A stretch of DNA of 64,000 nucleotides from Phycisphaerales bacterium (GCA_019744815.1 JAIEUA010000003.1:1-64000), one strand, 5' to 3'. Positions 26,008 through 38,198 are shown, counted from the stretch's first letter. Program-made: numbers and translations. The notes: generated by a model from the sequence alone, not told the origin.

Positions 26008-27354
26008 TCACCCGTCGATCGCCGCCATCACGTCCACCGCGATCGCGTCGGCCTGCAGCATGCCCGCGTCCGTCAATCGCCACACGCTCGACTGCTCGTG
26101 CATCTGCCCGCTCGACACGAGCTTCTCACGCAAACGCTCCAGCCGAAGACGCGACCCCGGCCTCACCGTCTCGCTCCGCATCAGCAGCGCTTCCGGCTCC
26201 ACCCCGGCCGCCAGCCGAAGACCGGTCCAGAACGTCTCTTGCAACAGCCGAGCCTCGTCCGGAGCCTCCACATCCGTCGCCGGAGGCAATCCATCCTCGC
26301 TCGCGGCATGCAAATAGTCATCCAGCCTCGCGACGTTCTTCCATCGCCAGTGTCCCACATGCCCCGACGCCGAAGGACCCGCCGCCAGCCAGGATTCCTG
26401 CCGCCAGTACGCCAGATTGTGCCGCGCCTCGCACCCCGGTTTCGCGTAGTTGCTGATCTCGTACCGCATCAGCCCCGCTGCGGCCAAGCGCTCTCGCGTG
26501 CACTCGTACATCTCCACCTCAACGTCCTCGTCCGCGGCGACAAACTCGCCCCGCTTCAGCCGCGCCGTCATCGCCGTGTTCGGCTCGTACGTCAGGTTGT
26601 AACACGACACATGCTCAGTCCCCAGCCCAATCGCCTGATCCAGATCCGCCTGCCAGTCCGCCAGCGTCTGCCCGGGCACGCCGAAGATCAGATCGATCGA
26701 CTGCCGCTCGATCCCCGCCCGCCGAGCGATCTCGATCGCCCGCGCCACATTCTCAGGGTCATGCCGCCGCTCCAGCGTCTTGAGGTGGCGGCTCTCAAAC
26801 GACTGCGCCCCCATGCTCACCCGGTTCACCCCACCCGCCCGCAGCCGCTCCATCAACTCCGGCGTCACCGTCTCCGGATTGCACTCCACCGTGAACTCGG
26901 CCCGCCCGGACGCGGTTTCGGACAGATCAAACCGCTCGCTCAACGTCCGCAGCACCCGATCCCACAGGTCCACCCGCAGCATCGAGGGCGTCCCTCCACC
27001 TACGAACAAAGTCCGAAGCGGCTCCCCTGCCGCAAACCCCGACAGGGCGTGTAACTCCCGGATCAGACGCTCAGCAAACGCGTCCTGCCGGTCCTGCGTG
27101 TCCACCAGGCTGTAGAAGTCGCAATAGTGGCATTTGTGCGAGCAGAAGGGAACATGGATGTACAGCGAGCGAACAGTTTGGCGGGCATCCGGTGCGCGCC
27201 CAGCGCTACGCAAGCGCCGCAGCGGGTGCGCCTCCGCCGCCTTCCCGACGCTCGCCCCTTGCTGAAGCAAAGAGATTCGGGTATCGTGCTTCTCTTGTGA
27301 AGGCAATGTCGATGGGGGGGTCGGTGGGGGGGTTGGCTGGGGAGGCGTCGACAA
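26008..27354 (-). CDS. hemW: radical SAM protein HemW
   Basis: About 448 residues. HemW is a heme chaperone related to oxygen-independent coproporphyrinogen oxidase. The iron-sulfur motif CSHKCHYCDF follows SLYIHVPF; FVGGGTPSML, ECNPETVTPE, RVSMGAQSFESRHLKTLERRH and DLIFGVPGQT are typical, and the C-terminal domain is complete. HemN-specific features are absent. The start is uncertain: the first ~60 residues (Pro-rich, from TTG 27352-27354) are not family-like and begin across two G7 tracts, so the true start may lie closer to SLYIHVPFC. Divergent from the FHA gene. Confidence 0.9.
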   Translation of the reverse strand: MSTPPQPTPPPTPPSTLPSQEKHDTRISLLQQGASVGKAAEAHPLRRLRSAGRAPDARQTVRSLYIHVPFCSHKCHYCDFYSLVDTQDRQDAFAERLIRELHALSGFAAGEPLRTLFVGGGTPSMLRVDLWDRVLRTLSERFDLSETASGRAEFTVECNPETVTPELMERLRAGGVNRVSMGAQSFESRHLKTLERRHDPENVARAIEIARRAGIERQSIDLIFGVPGQTLADWQADLDQAIGLGTEHVSCYNLTYEPNTAMTARLKRGEFVAADEDVEVEMYECTRERLAAAGLMRYEISNYAKPGCEARHNLAYWRQESWLAAGPSASGHVGHWRWKNVARLDDYLHAASEDGLPPATDVEAPDEARLLQETFWTGLRLAAGVEPEALLMRSETVRPGSRLRLERLREKLVSSGQMHEQSSVWRLTDAGMLQADAIAVDVMAAIDG

Positions 27355-27602
27355 GGGGTGTACGTCCGCTGGCTAGGGGTGTCTTCGGACGAGAAAGTTC
27401 GCGCTCGTGGAACGATCGCGTGTCAGGACGACTCGGGACGGCCGCCGGATGCTCGGCCCGACCGAACAGGCCGCAAGGACATTCTCCGCCGTGCTTCGCG
27501 TGATGTGATCTCGGGGTGTCAAGAATCCAAGGGCAGGTCTCCAGACGCCCGGACCGAACGACCCGAAACCCATCACCCTCGTGGCGGGAAAGGATAGCGA
27601 GT

Positions 27603-28124
27603 TTGGAAACGTCTCTGGTTCTAGTCAATCGCGACGGCAGCCAACGCGAAGTGCCTCTGAAGAAGGCCCGCGTCATCATCGGCCGCCAGGCCGACGCGAC
27701 CATGCGCCTGCCCGACCCCAACGTCTCCCGCCAGCACTGCGAGCTGCAGCTCGACGCCGGCCGCCCCGTCCTGAAGGACCTGGGCTCGAGCAACGGCACC
27801 TACGTCAACCGCCGACGCATCAGCCAGACCGAGCTCTCCGCCGGCGACACCGTCAGCATCGGCCCCTTCCTCTTCGTCGTCAAGATCGACGGCGAGCCGG
27901 GCAAGATCGATTCCGAGGAAGTCCTCGAAGACGCCGTTGCCGTCGGCACCGCCGCCCCGACCCAGGCGCCAGCTCCCAAGCCAGCAGCCAAGTCCGCCGC
28001 CAAACCCGCCCCGCGGCCCGAGTCGCTCCCCACCCGCGAGCCGCCCACCCGCACCCCAGACCCCGACGACAGCGACGAGTTCAACTTCGACTTCCTCGAC
28101 GAGAAAGACGAGCCGAAGCTGTAA
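27603..28124 (+). CDS. FHA-domain protein
   Basis: 173 residues from a TTG at 27603 with AAGGA upstream. The forkhead-associated phosphothreonine-binding domain covers about residues 5-95 with the key residues of the fold: IIGRQADATMRLPD, NVSRQHCELQL, DLGSSNGTYVN and GDTVSIGPFLF. The remaining ~75 residues are an Ala/Pro/Lys-rich linker ending in an acidic EFNFDFLDEKDEPKL peptide, which may be a docking tail. Such small FHA proteins report Ser/Thr kinase activity, which planctomycetes have in abundance; the partner kinase is not here. Confidence 0.9.
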   Translation: METSLVLVNRDGSQREVPLKKARVIIGRQADATMRLPDPNVSRQHCELQLDAGRPVLKDLGSSNGTYVNRRRISQTELSAGDTVSIGPFLFVVKIDGEPGKIDSEEVLEDAVAVGTAAPTQAPAPKPAAKSAAKPAPRPESLPTREPPTRTPDPDDSDEFNFDFLDEKDEPKL

Positions 28125-28316
28125 CGGTCTTCTGCGTCCGGTGATCCGTCGAACAACACGATCTCGTTGCAAGCCGGCGCGTCGTCGCCCCGTTGCTGTT
28201 GTGTCATTCCCAGCGCTCCGCCGCGGCGCTCGCGCAGCAAGCCAAGGCGTGACCAATCTCGCGATGGCGCAGAAAAAAACTCCGGGTCTCGGAGGTTCGT
28301 TCGTGGCTCGATGGTC

Positions 28317-28496
28317 TTACGCCGCGTGCGGCTTCTGCTGCGCGTCCGGCTTCGCCGCGCCCTTGGGTGGGGGCACGCGGATGTTGGTCCCGCATCCCTT
28401 GCAGCGCACGGTCTTCCCCCGGGCGCTCTCGGGCACCGCCAAGACCTTGCGGCAGGTCAGGTTGGGGCACATGATGCGGACGGTTTCGGCTGGCAT
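28317..28496 (-). CDS. small zinc-ribbon protein (MJ0042-type)
   Basis: 59 residues from the ATG at 28494-28496, with AGAGGA ten bases upstream. CPNLTCRKVLAVPESARGK followed by VRCKGCGTNIRVP forms a CxxxxC...CxxC zinc knuckle of the MJ0042/zf-ribbon kind that planctomycetes often place at protein N-termini. Here it is almost the whole protein, with a short Lys/Pro/Gln tail. Role unknown; probably nucleic-acid or protein binding. It lies alone between the FHA gene and a pair of palindromic repeats. Confidence 0.75.
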   Translation of the reverse strand: MPAETVRIMCPNLTCRKVLAVPESARGKTVRCKGCGTNIRVPPPKGAAKPDAQQKPHAA

Positions 28497-28515
28497 GGTC
28501 CCGGTCTTCCTCTGA

Positions 28516-30120
<1,605 letters not shown>

Positions 30121-30130
30121 GCTCGTCCGA

Positions 30131-30167
30131 CTCCCCCTCCCAGAGGGAGGGGGCCGGGGGGTGGGTT
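30131..30167. repeat. G/C-rich palindromic repeat, SPREGAGGW family (copy 1)
   Basis: CTCCCCCTCCCAGAGGGAGG followed by GGGCCGGGGGGTGGGTT. Two further copies at 50403-50438 and 59056-59092 differ at a few positions. Intergenic here, 10 bp after purA. Confidence 0.85.
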
Positions 30168-30251
30168 GGCCTCGTCCTGTCATTCAAGAACCGCACGGCC
30201 CCGTCGAATCGCACGAAGTCGTTCACTTCCCGCTATCGTGTCCCCTTCCTC

Positions 30252-31190
30252 GTGACCACGCTCCAGAGCCAACCTTCGTTCGCGTCCGACCCTGGTGTGC
30301 GCGCCCGCGTCGCCCAGATGCAGGCCCGCTACCCCAAGGCCAACCCGCTCGCGATCCTCCCCGATATCGACCCCCGCCAGATCCCACGCCACATCGCCGT
30401 CATCATGGACGGCAACGGCCGCTGGGCCAAGCAGCGCGGCTTCCCCCGCATCTTCGGCCACCGCAACGGTGCCCGCGCCCTCCGCGAGACCGTCGAAGAA
30501 GCCGGCCGCCTCGGCGTCGAGGCGATGACGTTCTATTCCTTCAGCCTCGAGAACTGGCGCCGCCCCGCCGACGAGGTGCAGGCGCTGATGTTGCTCTGCA
30601 TCGCCTACTGCGAAGGCGAGCGCGAGGCCTTGGTCCGCGACGACATCCGCTTCCGCTGGATCGGCCGCCGCGAGGGATTGCCGACGGAAGTGCTCGCCGC
30701 ACTCGACGGCGTGGTGGACGCGACGAAGCACTGCAAAGGCCCGACGCTCTGCGTCGCCGTCAACTACGGCTCGCGGGCCGAACTCGCCGACGCCGCCAGG
30801 GCCATCGCCCGCGACATCGCCGCCGGCACGCTCACGCCCGATCAAGTCGACGAGCAAGCGGTCGCCTCTCGTCTCTACGCACCCGACCTGCCCGACCCCG
30901 ATCTGCTCATCCGCACCGCGGGCGAACTGCGGGTGAGCAACTACCTGCTCTGGCAGATCAGCTACGCCGAGCTCTACGTCACCGACGTGCTGTGGCCGGA
31001 CTTCGGTGCGGCCGAACTACACACCGCGATCCGCGACTTCTCCCGCCGCACCCGCCGCTTCGGCGGCCTGACCGACGCGGACCTCTCGATCATCGAGAAG
31101 AGCGGGGAAAAGAGCGGGGAAAAGAGCGGGCCCCATCAAGACCGCGGGACGGGGAGCAGTGGGGCGGCATCGGGGGCCCCGAATGCGTGA
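30252..31190 (+). CDS. uppS: isoprenyl transferase (undecaprenyl diphosphate synthase)
   Basis: 312 residues. Cis-prenyltransferase that extends farnesyl diphosphate with IPP to the C55 carrier lipid for cell-wall glycans. MDGNGRWAKQRG with the catalytic Asp, GHRNGARALRETVEEA, FSLENWRRP, AVNYGSRAEL and RTAGELRVSNYLLWQ are conserved. A GTG (30252) start gives an N-terminal extension of about 47 residues before the core. After SIIEK the protein carries a repeat-derived tail (EKSG three times, then GTGSSGAASG). The stop overlaps cdsA, so the two are coupled. Confidence 0.96.
   Translation: MTTLQSQPSFASDPGVRARVAQMQARYPKANPLAILPDIDPRQIPRHIAVIMDGNGRWAKQRGFPRIFGHRNGARALRETVEEAGRLGVEAMTFYSFSLENWRRPADEVQALMLLCIAYCEGEREALVRDDIRFRWIGRREGLPTEVLAALDGVVDATKHCKGPTLCVAVNYGSRAELADAARAIARDIAAGTLTPDQVDEQAVASRLYAPDLPDPDLLIRTAGELRVSNYLLWQISYAELYVTDVLWPDFGAAELHTAIRDFSRRTRRFGGLTDADLSIIEKSGEKSGEKSGPHQDRGTGSSGAASGAPNA
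31095..31130. repeat. three 12-bp tandem repeats in the uppS 3' end
   Basis: GAGAAGAGCGGG, GAAAAGAGCGGG, GAAAAGAGCGGG in direct succession and in frame, coding EKSG three times. A GGGGAGCAGTGGGG word of another repeat family follows at 31151. Confidence 0.9.
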
Positions 31191-32094
31191 CCGGCTGATC
31201 CTCGGCCCGATTCTCATCGCCGCGCTGCTCGCGCTCTTGTGGCTCGACGAGTTCATCAACGCCTTGGCGACGCCCGCCTGGCTGAGCGCGATCGGCTATC
31301 CGCGCTCGACCATGCCGCCTGGCATCATCATCTTCGCGGTGATGGCGGGCCTGAGCGTGATGGCGTCGCGCGAACTGGCGACGATCCTCCACGACAAAGC
31401 CATCGACGCCTCCAAACGCATCACCACCCTCGCCGCGATGTTCGGCCTGTGCGTCTCGTGCCTGATCCCACGCGAGTGGGACGCGGCAACCGGCGGCCTG
31501 ATCGTCTCGTCGTCGGCCGTGCTCGTGCTCATCACCGCTCTCCGCTTCTACTCCCGCCACAAGAACACCGAGGGCGTCATCGCTGCCGCGGGCGGCGCGG
31601 TGCTCGCGTTCGTCTACCTGGGGCTCATGTTCGGCTTCCTGCTCGCCATCCGCCGCGAGCACTCGGCCTGGACCCTCGCGTGGATGCTGCTCGTCGTCAA
31701 GATGTGCGACACCGGTGCCTACTTCACCGGCCGCTCCTTCGGCAAGCGCAAACTCATCTTCTGGCTCAGCCCGGGCAAAACCTGGGAAGGCCTCGTCGGC
31801 GGCGTCGCGCTCGCATCTATCTTCGGCGTGCTGGGTGTCTGGCTCGGCGCCGTCTCCCAACCCAGATACCCCATCGTCCTGGGCCTCGCGACCGGCGTGG
31901 TCTTCGCCCTGCTCGGGCAGGCCGGCGACCTCCTGATGAGCCTCCTCAAACGCGACGCGGGCATCAAGGACTCCGGCCGCTCGCTCCCCGGTTTCGGCGG
32001 CATCCTCGACGTCCTCGACTCGCCGCTGCTGGTGGCCCCCTTCGCCTATTGGTGGCTGAAACTCTTCTTTTCCCACCCGGTGCTCACTTCCTGA
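31183..32094 (+). CDS. cdsA: phosphatidate cytidylyltransferase
   Basis: 303 residues, about eight membrane helices. Makes CDP-diacylglycerol from phosphatidate and CTP, the entry to all phospholipids. The C-terminal CDP-alcohol signature is clear: LLMSLLKRDAGIKDSGRSLPGFGGILDVLDS, with the earlier KMCDTGAYFTGRSFGKRKL and LSPGKTWEG. The ATG at 31183 overlaps the uppS stop by 8 bp. A uppS-cdsA pair is common across bacteria. Confidence 0.95.
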   Translation: MRDRLILGPILIAALLALLWLDEFINALATPAWLSAIGYPRSTMPPGIIIFAVMAGLSVMASRELATILHDKAIDASKRITTLAAMFGLCVSCLIPREWDAATGGLIVSSSAVLVLITALRFYSRHKNTEGVIAAAGGAVLAFVYLGLMFGFLLAIRREHSAWTLAWMLLVVKMCDTGAYFTGRSFGKRKLIFWLSPGKTWEGLVGGVALASIFGVLGVWLGAVSQPRYPIVLGLATGVVFALLGQAGDLLMSLLKRDAGIKDSGRSLPGFGGILDVLDSPLLVAPFAYWWLKLFFSHPVLTS

Positions 32095-32153
32095 ACAACG
32101 GGTCCGAAAGCCCTTCCCAGCCGGGCTACACTGAGTCAGTTGGCGGAGAACCC

Positions 32154-32915
32154 ATGAACGTCACGGCGAAGCTGCTCAGCGTCTTTCAGGTCGACAAACA
32201 GTTCCGCGGGCTTCGCTCCCGCCTCGCCGCGGCCGAGCGCTTCCTCGCCGAACAGAACAAAGTGATCGAGCAGCTCGACGCCAAGAAGGCGTCCCTCGAC
32301 GCCCAGGTGCGTCAGATCACCGCCACCGCGTCCAACTTCGAAGGCGAGATGAAACGCCTCGACGCCCGGATGGCCACCATCCGCGAGCAGATGGACTCGG
32401 CCCAGACCAACAAGGAATACAAGGCATTCCTGACCGAGGTCAACACGATCAAGGCCGAACGCGATCGCCAGGAGACCTCCGCCCTCGAGCACATGGGCAA
32501 GGTCGAGGACCTGAAGAAGCAGCTCGACGACATCGCCAAGCAGCGCACCGAGCGAGAGAAAGTCCAAGCTGTCGCCGTCAGCGACCGCGACCAGCGGGCC
32601 GCCGAGATCAAGGACCGCCTCGCCGAGTTGCAGACCCAGCGCGAAGCTCTGGCCAAGGAACTGCCCAAGGACACGCTCCTTGTCTTCGAGCGCCTCGTTC
32701 AGACCCGCGGTGACGAGGCCATGGCCCACATCGAAGAGGTCGACCGCAAGCGCCACGAGTACCACTGCGGCTCGTGCATGATGGCACTGCCCATCGAGGC
32801 CGTCAACGGCCTGCTCGTCTCCGGCCGCCTCACCCGCTGCGCCTCCTGCCAGTGCATCCTCTACATCAGCGACGAGCTGACCAAGTCGATGCGCGAGCCC
32901 GCCGGCAAGCGTTGA
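32154..32915 (+). CDS. coiled-coil zinc-ribbon protein (CT398/COG1579 type)
   Basis: 253 residues. Residues about 10-195 are a long coiled coil (LAAAERFLAEQNKVIEQLDAKKASL; QTNKEYKAFLTEVNTIKAERD). A C-terminal zinc ribbon with YHCGSCMMALP and TRCASCQCILYI closes the protein. This is the COG1579/CT398 layout, found in Chlamydiae and planctomycetes, often near the cell-envelope or sigma-54/secretion genes; no enzymatic role is known. It follows cdsA by 59 bp and probably shares its operon. Confidence 0.88.
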   Translation: MNVTAKLLSVFQVDKQFRGLRSRLAAAERFLAEQNKVIEQLDAKKASLDAQVRQITATASNFEGEMKRLDARMATIREQMDSAQTNKEYKAFLTEVNTIKAERDRQETSALEHMGKVEDLKKQLDDIAKQRTEREKVQAVAVSDRDQRAAEIKDRLAELQTQREALAKELPKDTLLVFERLVQTRGDEAMAHIEEVDRKRHEYHCGSCMMALPIEAVNGLLVSGRLTRCASCQCILYISDELTKSMREPAGKR

Positions 32916-32955
32916 TCGCCGCCCGCTCCGGGACCCACCGCCCACCCCCGTTCGC

Positions 32956-33990
32956 TCACGCGTTCGGATCAAACAGCGTCTCGCCCTGCCACTTCACGCC
33001 CAGGTGATCGCACGCCGCTTTCGTGAGCTGGCGGCCGCGTCGCGTGCGGGCCAGGAACCCAATCTGCAGCAAGTACGGCTCGACCACGTCCTCAAGCGTG
33101 CCCGCGTCCTCGCTCATCGTCGCCGCGACCGCCTCCAGCCCAACCGGGCCGCAGGCGTACGTCGTCGCGATGATCCGAAGGTACCCGCGGTCAAGGTCAT
33201 CAAGCCCCAGGTCGTCCACGCCCTCGAGCTTGAGCGCATCGTGCACCGTGCGATCCCGGATCACCCCGTCGCCCTTCACGCTCGCAAAGTCACGCACCCG
33301 CCGCAGCAGCCGGTTTGCAATCCGCGGCGTGCCCCGCGAACGCTCCGCGATCAGCCGCAGGCACGACTCGCCCGACACCTTCACCTGCAGCAAACCCGCG
33401 CTGCGGGCCACGATCTGCATCAGCTCCGCGGTCGTGTAGTACCGCAGATGGTGAGTTAACCCGAACCGCGACCGCAGCGGCCCCGAGATCTGCCCCGCCC
33501 GCGTCGTCGCCGCGATCAGCGTGAACGGCTTGCACTTGATCTGCACCGTCCGCGCCGCCAGCCCGCTGTCCACCGGCACGTCGATCCGGTAATCCTCCAT
33601 CGCCGGGTACACAAACTCCTCCACGCTCGCCGGCAGCCGGTGGACCTCATCGATGAAGAGCACGTCCCGCTCGCGCAGGCTGGTGAGCGCCGCCACCAGG
33701 TCCGTCCCCTTGCTCAACACCGGCCCGCTCGTCACATGGATCCCGCTCCCCATCTCGCTCGCGATCAGGTGCGCCAGCGTCGTCTTTCCCAGCCCCGGAG
33801 GTCCGTGGAACAGCGCGTGCTCGCACGGCTCGTTCCGCGACCGCGCGGCTTGGATCGCGATCCGCAGCCGCTCGATCAACTCCTCCTGACCGACGTACTC
33901 ACCAATCGCCGTCGGCCGCAGCGCCCAGTTGCGCTGCTCCTCCACCGGATTCCCGCTCGCCCCCGCCGAGATGAGTCGATCTGTCGCCAT
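32956..33990 (-). CDS. ruvB: Holliday junction branch-migration ATPase RuvB
   Basis: 344 residues. AAA+ motor of the RuvABC complex that drives branch migration. Motifs: YVGQEELIERL, Walker A GPPGLGKTT, Walker B LFIDEVHRL, sensor 1 ATTRAG, and the winged-helix C-terminus (SEDAGTLEDVVEPYLLQIGFLARTRRG). ATG 33988-33990 gives the usual N-terminus; in-frame codons upstream run into a tandem repeat. RuvA and RuvC are not adjacent. It converges with the zinc-ribbon gene. Confidence 0.97.
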   Translation of the reverse strand: MATDRLISAGASGNPVEEQRNWALRPTAIGEYVGQEELIERLRIAIQAARSRNEPCEHALFHGPPGLGKTTLAHLIASEMGSGIHVTSGPVLSKGTDLVAALTSLRERDVLFIDEVHRLPASVEEFVYPAMEDYRIDVPVDSGLAARTVQIKCKPFTLIAATTRAGQISGPLRSRFGLTHHLRYYTTAELMQIVARSAGLLQVKVSGESCLRLIAERSRGTPRIANRLLRRVRDFASVKGDGVIRDRTVHDALKLEGVDDLGLDDLDRGYLRIIATTYACGPVGLEAVAATMSEDAGTLEDVVEPYLLQIGFLARTRRGRQLTKAACDHLGVKWQGETLFDPNA

Positions 33991-34016
33991 GCGTCCCGCG
34001 TCTCTCTGTCTCCCCC

Positions 34017-34044
34017 GAGTGCCGAGTGCCAAATGCCCAGTGCC
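34017..34044. repeat. four 7-bp tandem repeats
   Basis: GAGTGCC GAGTGCC AAATGCC CAGTGCC (34017-34044), between the ruvB start and the stop of the next gene upstream. It resembles degenerate short-repeat arrays elsewhere in the window (39811, 45699). Confidence 0.85.
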
Positions 34045-34046
34045 TT

Positions 34047-35486
<1,440 letters not shown>

Positions 35487-35797
35487 CGATGGCTCCTTCC
35501 CAGAGACGTTCGGAGAGGCGTTCGTTCAAGGGACCGATCCTTCAGGCCGTTGGTCAGCACCGACTGCAACAGGAACCCCCGGTGGGGGTCCGTCCGGGTA
35601 CATCGGCAAAACACGCCGGATCCGTCGCATCACCATAGCCAATCGGTACCGCCAATCGGTCGTACGGCTCGGGAGACCCGCACGCCAACGAGGCCGCCGC
35701 CCCGTGCCAGCCGCCTTCTCCTGTCCCTTTCATCCCCAAGACGCCCCGCGGCTCCATCATTCTGGCGATTCAATTCCGCCCGCCTTGCTCACGAACG
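35487..35797. other. intergenic region between the secreted-protein gene and the S10 promoter
   Basis: About 310 bases without a gene I can support. Open frames have shadow-type compositions and no ribosome-binding sites. It should hold the promoter of the secreted-protein gene (minus strand) and the upstream region of the S10 promoter. Confidence 0.5.
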
Positions 35798-35825
35798 TTG
35801 ACCTCACGCCGAGACCCGCTATGCT
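35798..35825 (+). promoter_or_regulatory. sigma-70-type promoter of the S10 operon
   Basis: TTGACC (35798-35803), 16-bp spacer, TATGCT (35820-35825). It lies 149 bp upstream of the rpsJ start, leaving a leader of about 140 nt that includes a TCGGACACTTTGTCCGGG palindrome near 35908. It is the best promoter match in this region. Confidence 0.6.
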
Positions 35826-35974
35826 TCCCGGCTACGCACCAATCGGTTCCCGATGTGCGGAAGCGCTCGCAGGGGCACTTCCGAGGGAGCCACACCCGCG
35901 TGAGTCGGACACTTTGTCCGGGGAGCGCGGCCATGACGAACGGTTCGAAACGATCAACTGGAGCTCGTGAGCAC

Positions 35975-36283
<309 letters not shown>

Positions 36284-36292
36284 GTTCTTTCA

Positions 36293-36315
36293 GGCCCTGT
36301 TTGCAGGGCCTTTTT
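36293..36315 (+). terminator. terminator-like hairpin between rpsJ and rplC
   Basis: GGCCCTG (36293-36299) and CAGGGCC (36304-36310) with a TTTG loop, followed by TTTTTCG. A factor-independent terminator inside a ribosomal operon would lower expression of all downstream genes unless antitermination or a second promoter exists. Confidence 0.8.
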
Positions 36316-36419
36316 CGTTGGTTCGACAATCACCCCGCTCCGACGCTCCACAATGGAGGAGCCTCTCGAGCGAAGCGACCTGGCTCCCGCCGCGTCGACT
36401 TCTCTGAAAGGAAGTTTCC

Positions 36420-37109
36420 ATGGCACTCTCTCTTCTCGGTCGCAAGGTTGGCATGAGCCGCGTCTTCAACGACGCCGGCGTCAACGTCCCCGTCACCGTC
36501 CTCTCCGTCGGCCCCTGCGTGGTCACCCAGATCCGCACCCCCGAGAAGGACGGCTACTCCGCGGTCCAGATCGGCTTCGAGGAAATCCTCCCCCGTCGTT
36601 CCACGATCCCCGTGATCGGCCACGACGCCAAGGCCGGCGTTGCCCCCCAGCGCGTCCACCGCGAGTTCCGCATCGATCCCAAGGACGCCGCCAACTACAC
36701 CCTGGGCCAGGCTCTCACCGTCAAGGACCTCGCCGGCCAGATGTACGTCGACGTCATCGGCACCAGCAAGGGCAAGGGCTTCCAGGGCACCATGAAGCGC
36801 TGGAACTTCAAGGGCCAGTACGCCTCGCACGGCACCGAACGCAAGCACCGCTCCCCCGGCTCGATCGGCTCCCTCTGCTCCAACCGCGGCTTCGGCGGCG
36901 GTCTGGCCAAGGGCAAGAAGATGGCCGGCCACATGGGCGACGAGCGCGTCACCTGCCGCAGCCTCGACATCGTCCGCGTCGATGAGGCCAACAACCTGAT
37001 CCTGGTCAAGGGCTCGGTCCCGGGCGCCAACACCGGCATCATCGAGATCCGCCCCGCCATCCGCCTCTACCGCAGCAAGGCCAAGAAGCTCGCCGAGGCC
37101 AAGAAGTAA
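36420..37109 (+). CDS. rplC: 50S ribosomal protein L3
   Basis: 229 residues. uL3 starts 50S assembly near the 3' end of 23S rRNA. LLGRKVGMSRVFNDAG, GTSKGKGFQGTMKRWNF, ASHGTERKHRSPGSIG and GHMGDERVT are conserved. AAAGGAAG precedes the ATG. The position normally held by the methylated Gln is in the HGTE-type segment and is not clearly retained. A 378-bp gap follows before rplD, far longer than usual in this operon. Confidence 0.98.
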   Translation: MALSLLGRKVGMSRVFNDAGVNVPVTVLSVGPCVVTQIRTPEKDGYSAVQIGFEEILPRRSTIPVIGHDAKAGVAPQRVHREFRIDPKDAANYTLGQALTVKDLAGQMYVDVIGTSKGKGFQGTMKRWNFKGQYASHGTERKHRSPGSIGSLCSNRGFGGGLAKGKKMAGHMGDERVTCRSLDIVRVDEANNLILVKGSVPGANTGIIEIRPAIRLYRSKAKKLAEAKK

Positions 37110-37142
37110 TCGCAACGATTTTCAAGCATTTGGCTTCGGGAC

Positions 37143-37171
37143 TTGTCCGGGGCTGAGTGCCGGACAATAAT
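37143..37171 (+). promoter_or_regulatory. possible internal promoter in the 378-bp rplC-rplD gap
   Basis: TTGTCC (37143-37148), 17-bp spacer, AATAAT (37166-37171). The same bases form an inverted repeat (TTGTCCGG 37143-37150, CCGGACAA 37160-37167), so it may equally be a hairpin or operator. The rest of 37110-37487 holds no convincing gene. Confidence 0.4.
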
Positions 37172-37487
37172 CACGACCCCGGACACTCCGGGATGTGATT
37201 GGAAAGTTTCGCCGCCGGTCCCTTCAAGGCAGGGGTCGGCGGGTTCGGAAGGTCGGAAGCGCCGCAAGGCGACCACGAAACCGCCGGACAACGACAATGA
37301 AGGGTGCCGAGGTTCACTGAACTTCACACCCAGACGGCCGAGTCGATTCCGAGCCGACCCCCACGTGCAACCCACCGGTTCACGTGCTCCCTTGGAGGGA
37401 ACTGGAGGCGGACGGATAGGCGAATGAGTGCCGCGGATTCCCACAGTGGTGGTGCTCGCGGCGAGGCGTCAGGACGAGGTAAGACTG

Positions 37488-38198
37488 ATGGATGTCCCCG
37501 TCTACAACATGCAAGGCCAGCAGGTCGGGAAGCTGGCAATCGATGAGAAAACCCTTGGTGGTGAGATCAACGCCGCGCTGATCAAGCAGGCGTATGTTCG
37601 CTATCACTCCAACCTTCGCCAGGGCTCGTCCCGCACGAAGAACCGCCGCGAGGTCGAAGGCTCGACCCGCAAGCTCTACAAGCAGAAGGGCACAGGCAAC
37701 GCCCGTCACGGTGACAAGAAAGTCAACCTGATGAAGGGCGGCGGCCACGGCCACTCCAAGAAGAAGACCCGCGAGGACTTCCGCCTCGACATGCCCAAGA
37801 AGATGCGTCGCAAGGCCAACCGCAACGCCCTGCTCGCCAAGCTCGTCGACAACCAGGTCCGCGTGATCGACACCATCAAGATGGCCGCCCCGAAGACTTC
37901 CGACTTCGTGAAGTTCCTCGAGGCCATCAAGGTCGATGACTCCGCCCTCGTCGCCCTCGGCGGCGGTACCGGCGACACCATCGCCACCCGCAAGTCGGCC
38001 CGCAACGTCGAGAACATCTCGCTCGTCCACGCGACCGACCTCAACGCCTTCAACATGCTCAATCACCGCTACGTCGTGATCGCCAAGAGCGATCTCGAGT
38101 CGTGGCTCTCCGGCCCCTGGTCGCAGACCGGCAAGGACGCCAAGCTCGCTCCCAAGGGCGCGGCCCAGAACGCCGGCAAGAAAGCGGAGGCCAAGTAA
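37488..38198 (+). CDS. rplD: 50S ribosomal protein L4
   Basis: 236 residues. uL4 lines the exit tunnel; in enterobacteria it also represses its own operon through the S10 leader. MDVPVYNMQGQQVGK, NLRQGSSRTKNRREVEGSTRKLYKQKGTGNARHG and GGGHGHSKKK are conserved. The C-terminus extends with a Lys/Ala-rich tail (GAAQNAGKKAEAK). Start ATG 37488 has GAGG eight bases upstream. The stop overlaps the rplW start (TAATG). Confidence 0.97.
   Translation: MDVPVYNMQGQQVGKLAIDEKTLGGEINAALIKQAYVRYHSNLRQGSSRTKNRREVEGSTRKLYKQKGTGNARHGDKKVNLMKGGGHGHSKKKTREDFRLDMPKKMRRKANRNALLAKLVDNQVRVIDTIKMAAPKTSDFVKFLEAIKVDDSALVALGGGTGDTIATRKSARNVENISLVHATDLNAFNMLNHRYVVIAKSDLESWLSGPWSQTGKDAKLAPKGAAQNAGKKAEAK

Noticed and set aside
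35826-35974. An L4-binding autoregulatory leader upstream of rpsJ as in enterobacteria
   Set aside because: Only a short TCGGACACTTTGTCCG palindrome is seen; the multi-hairpin leader and its T-tract are not recognisable.
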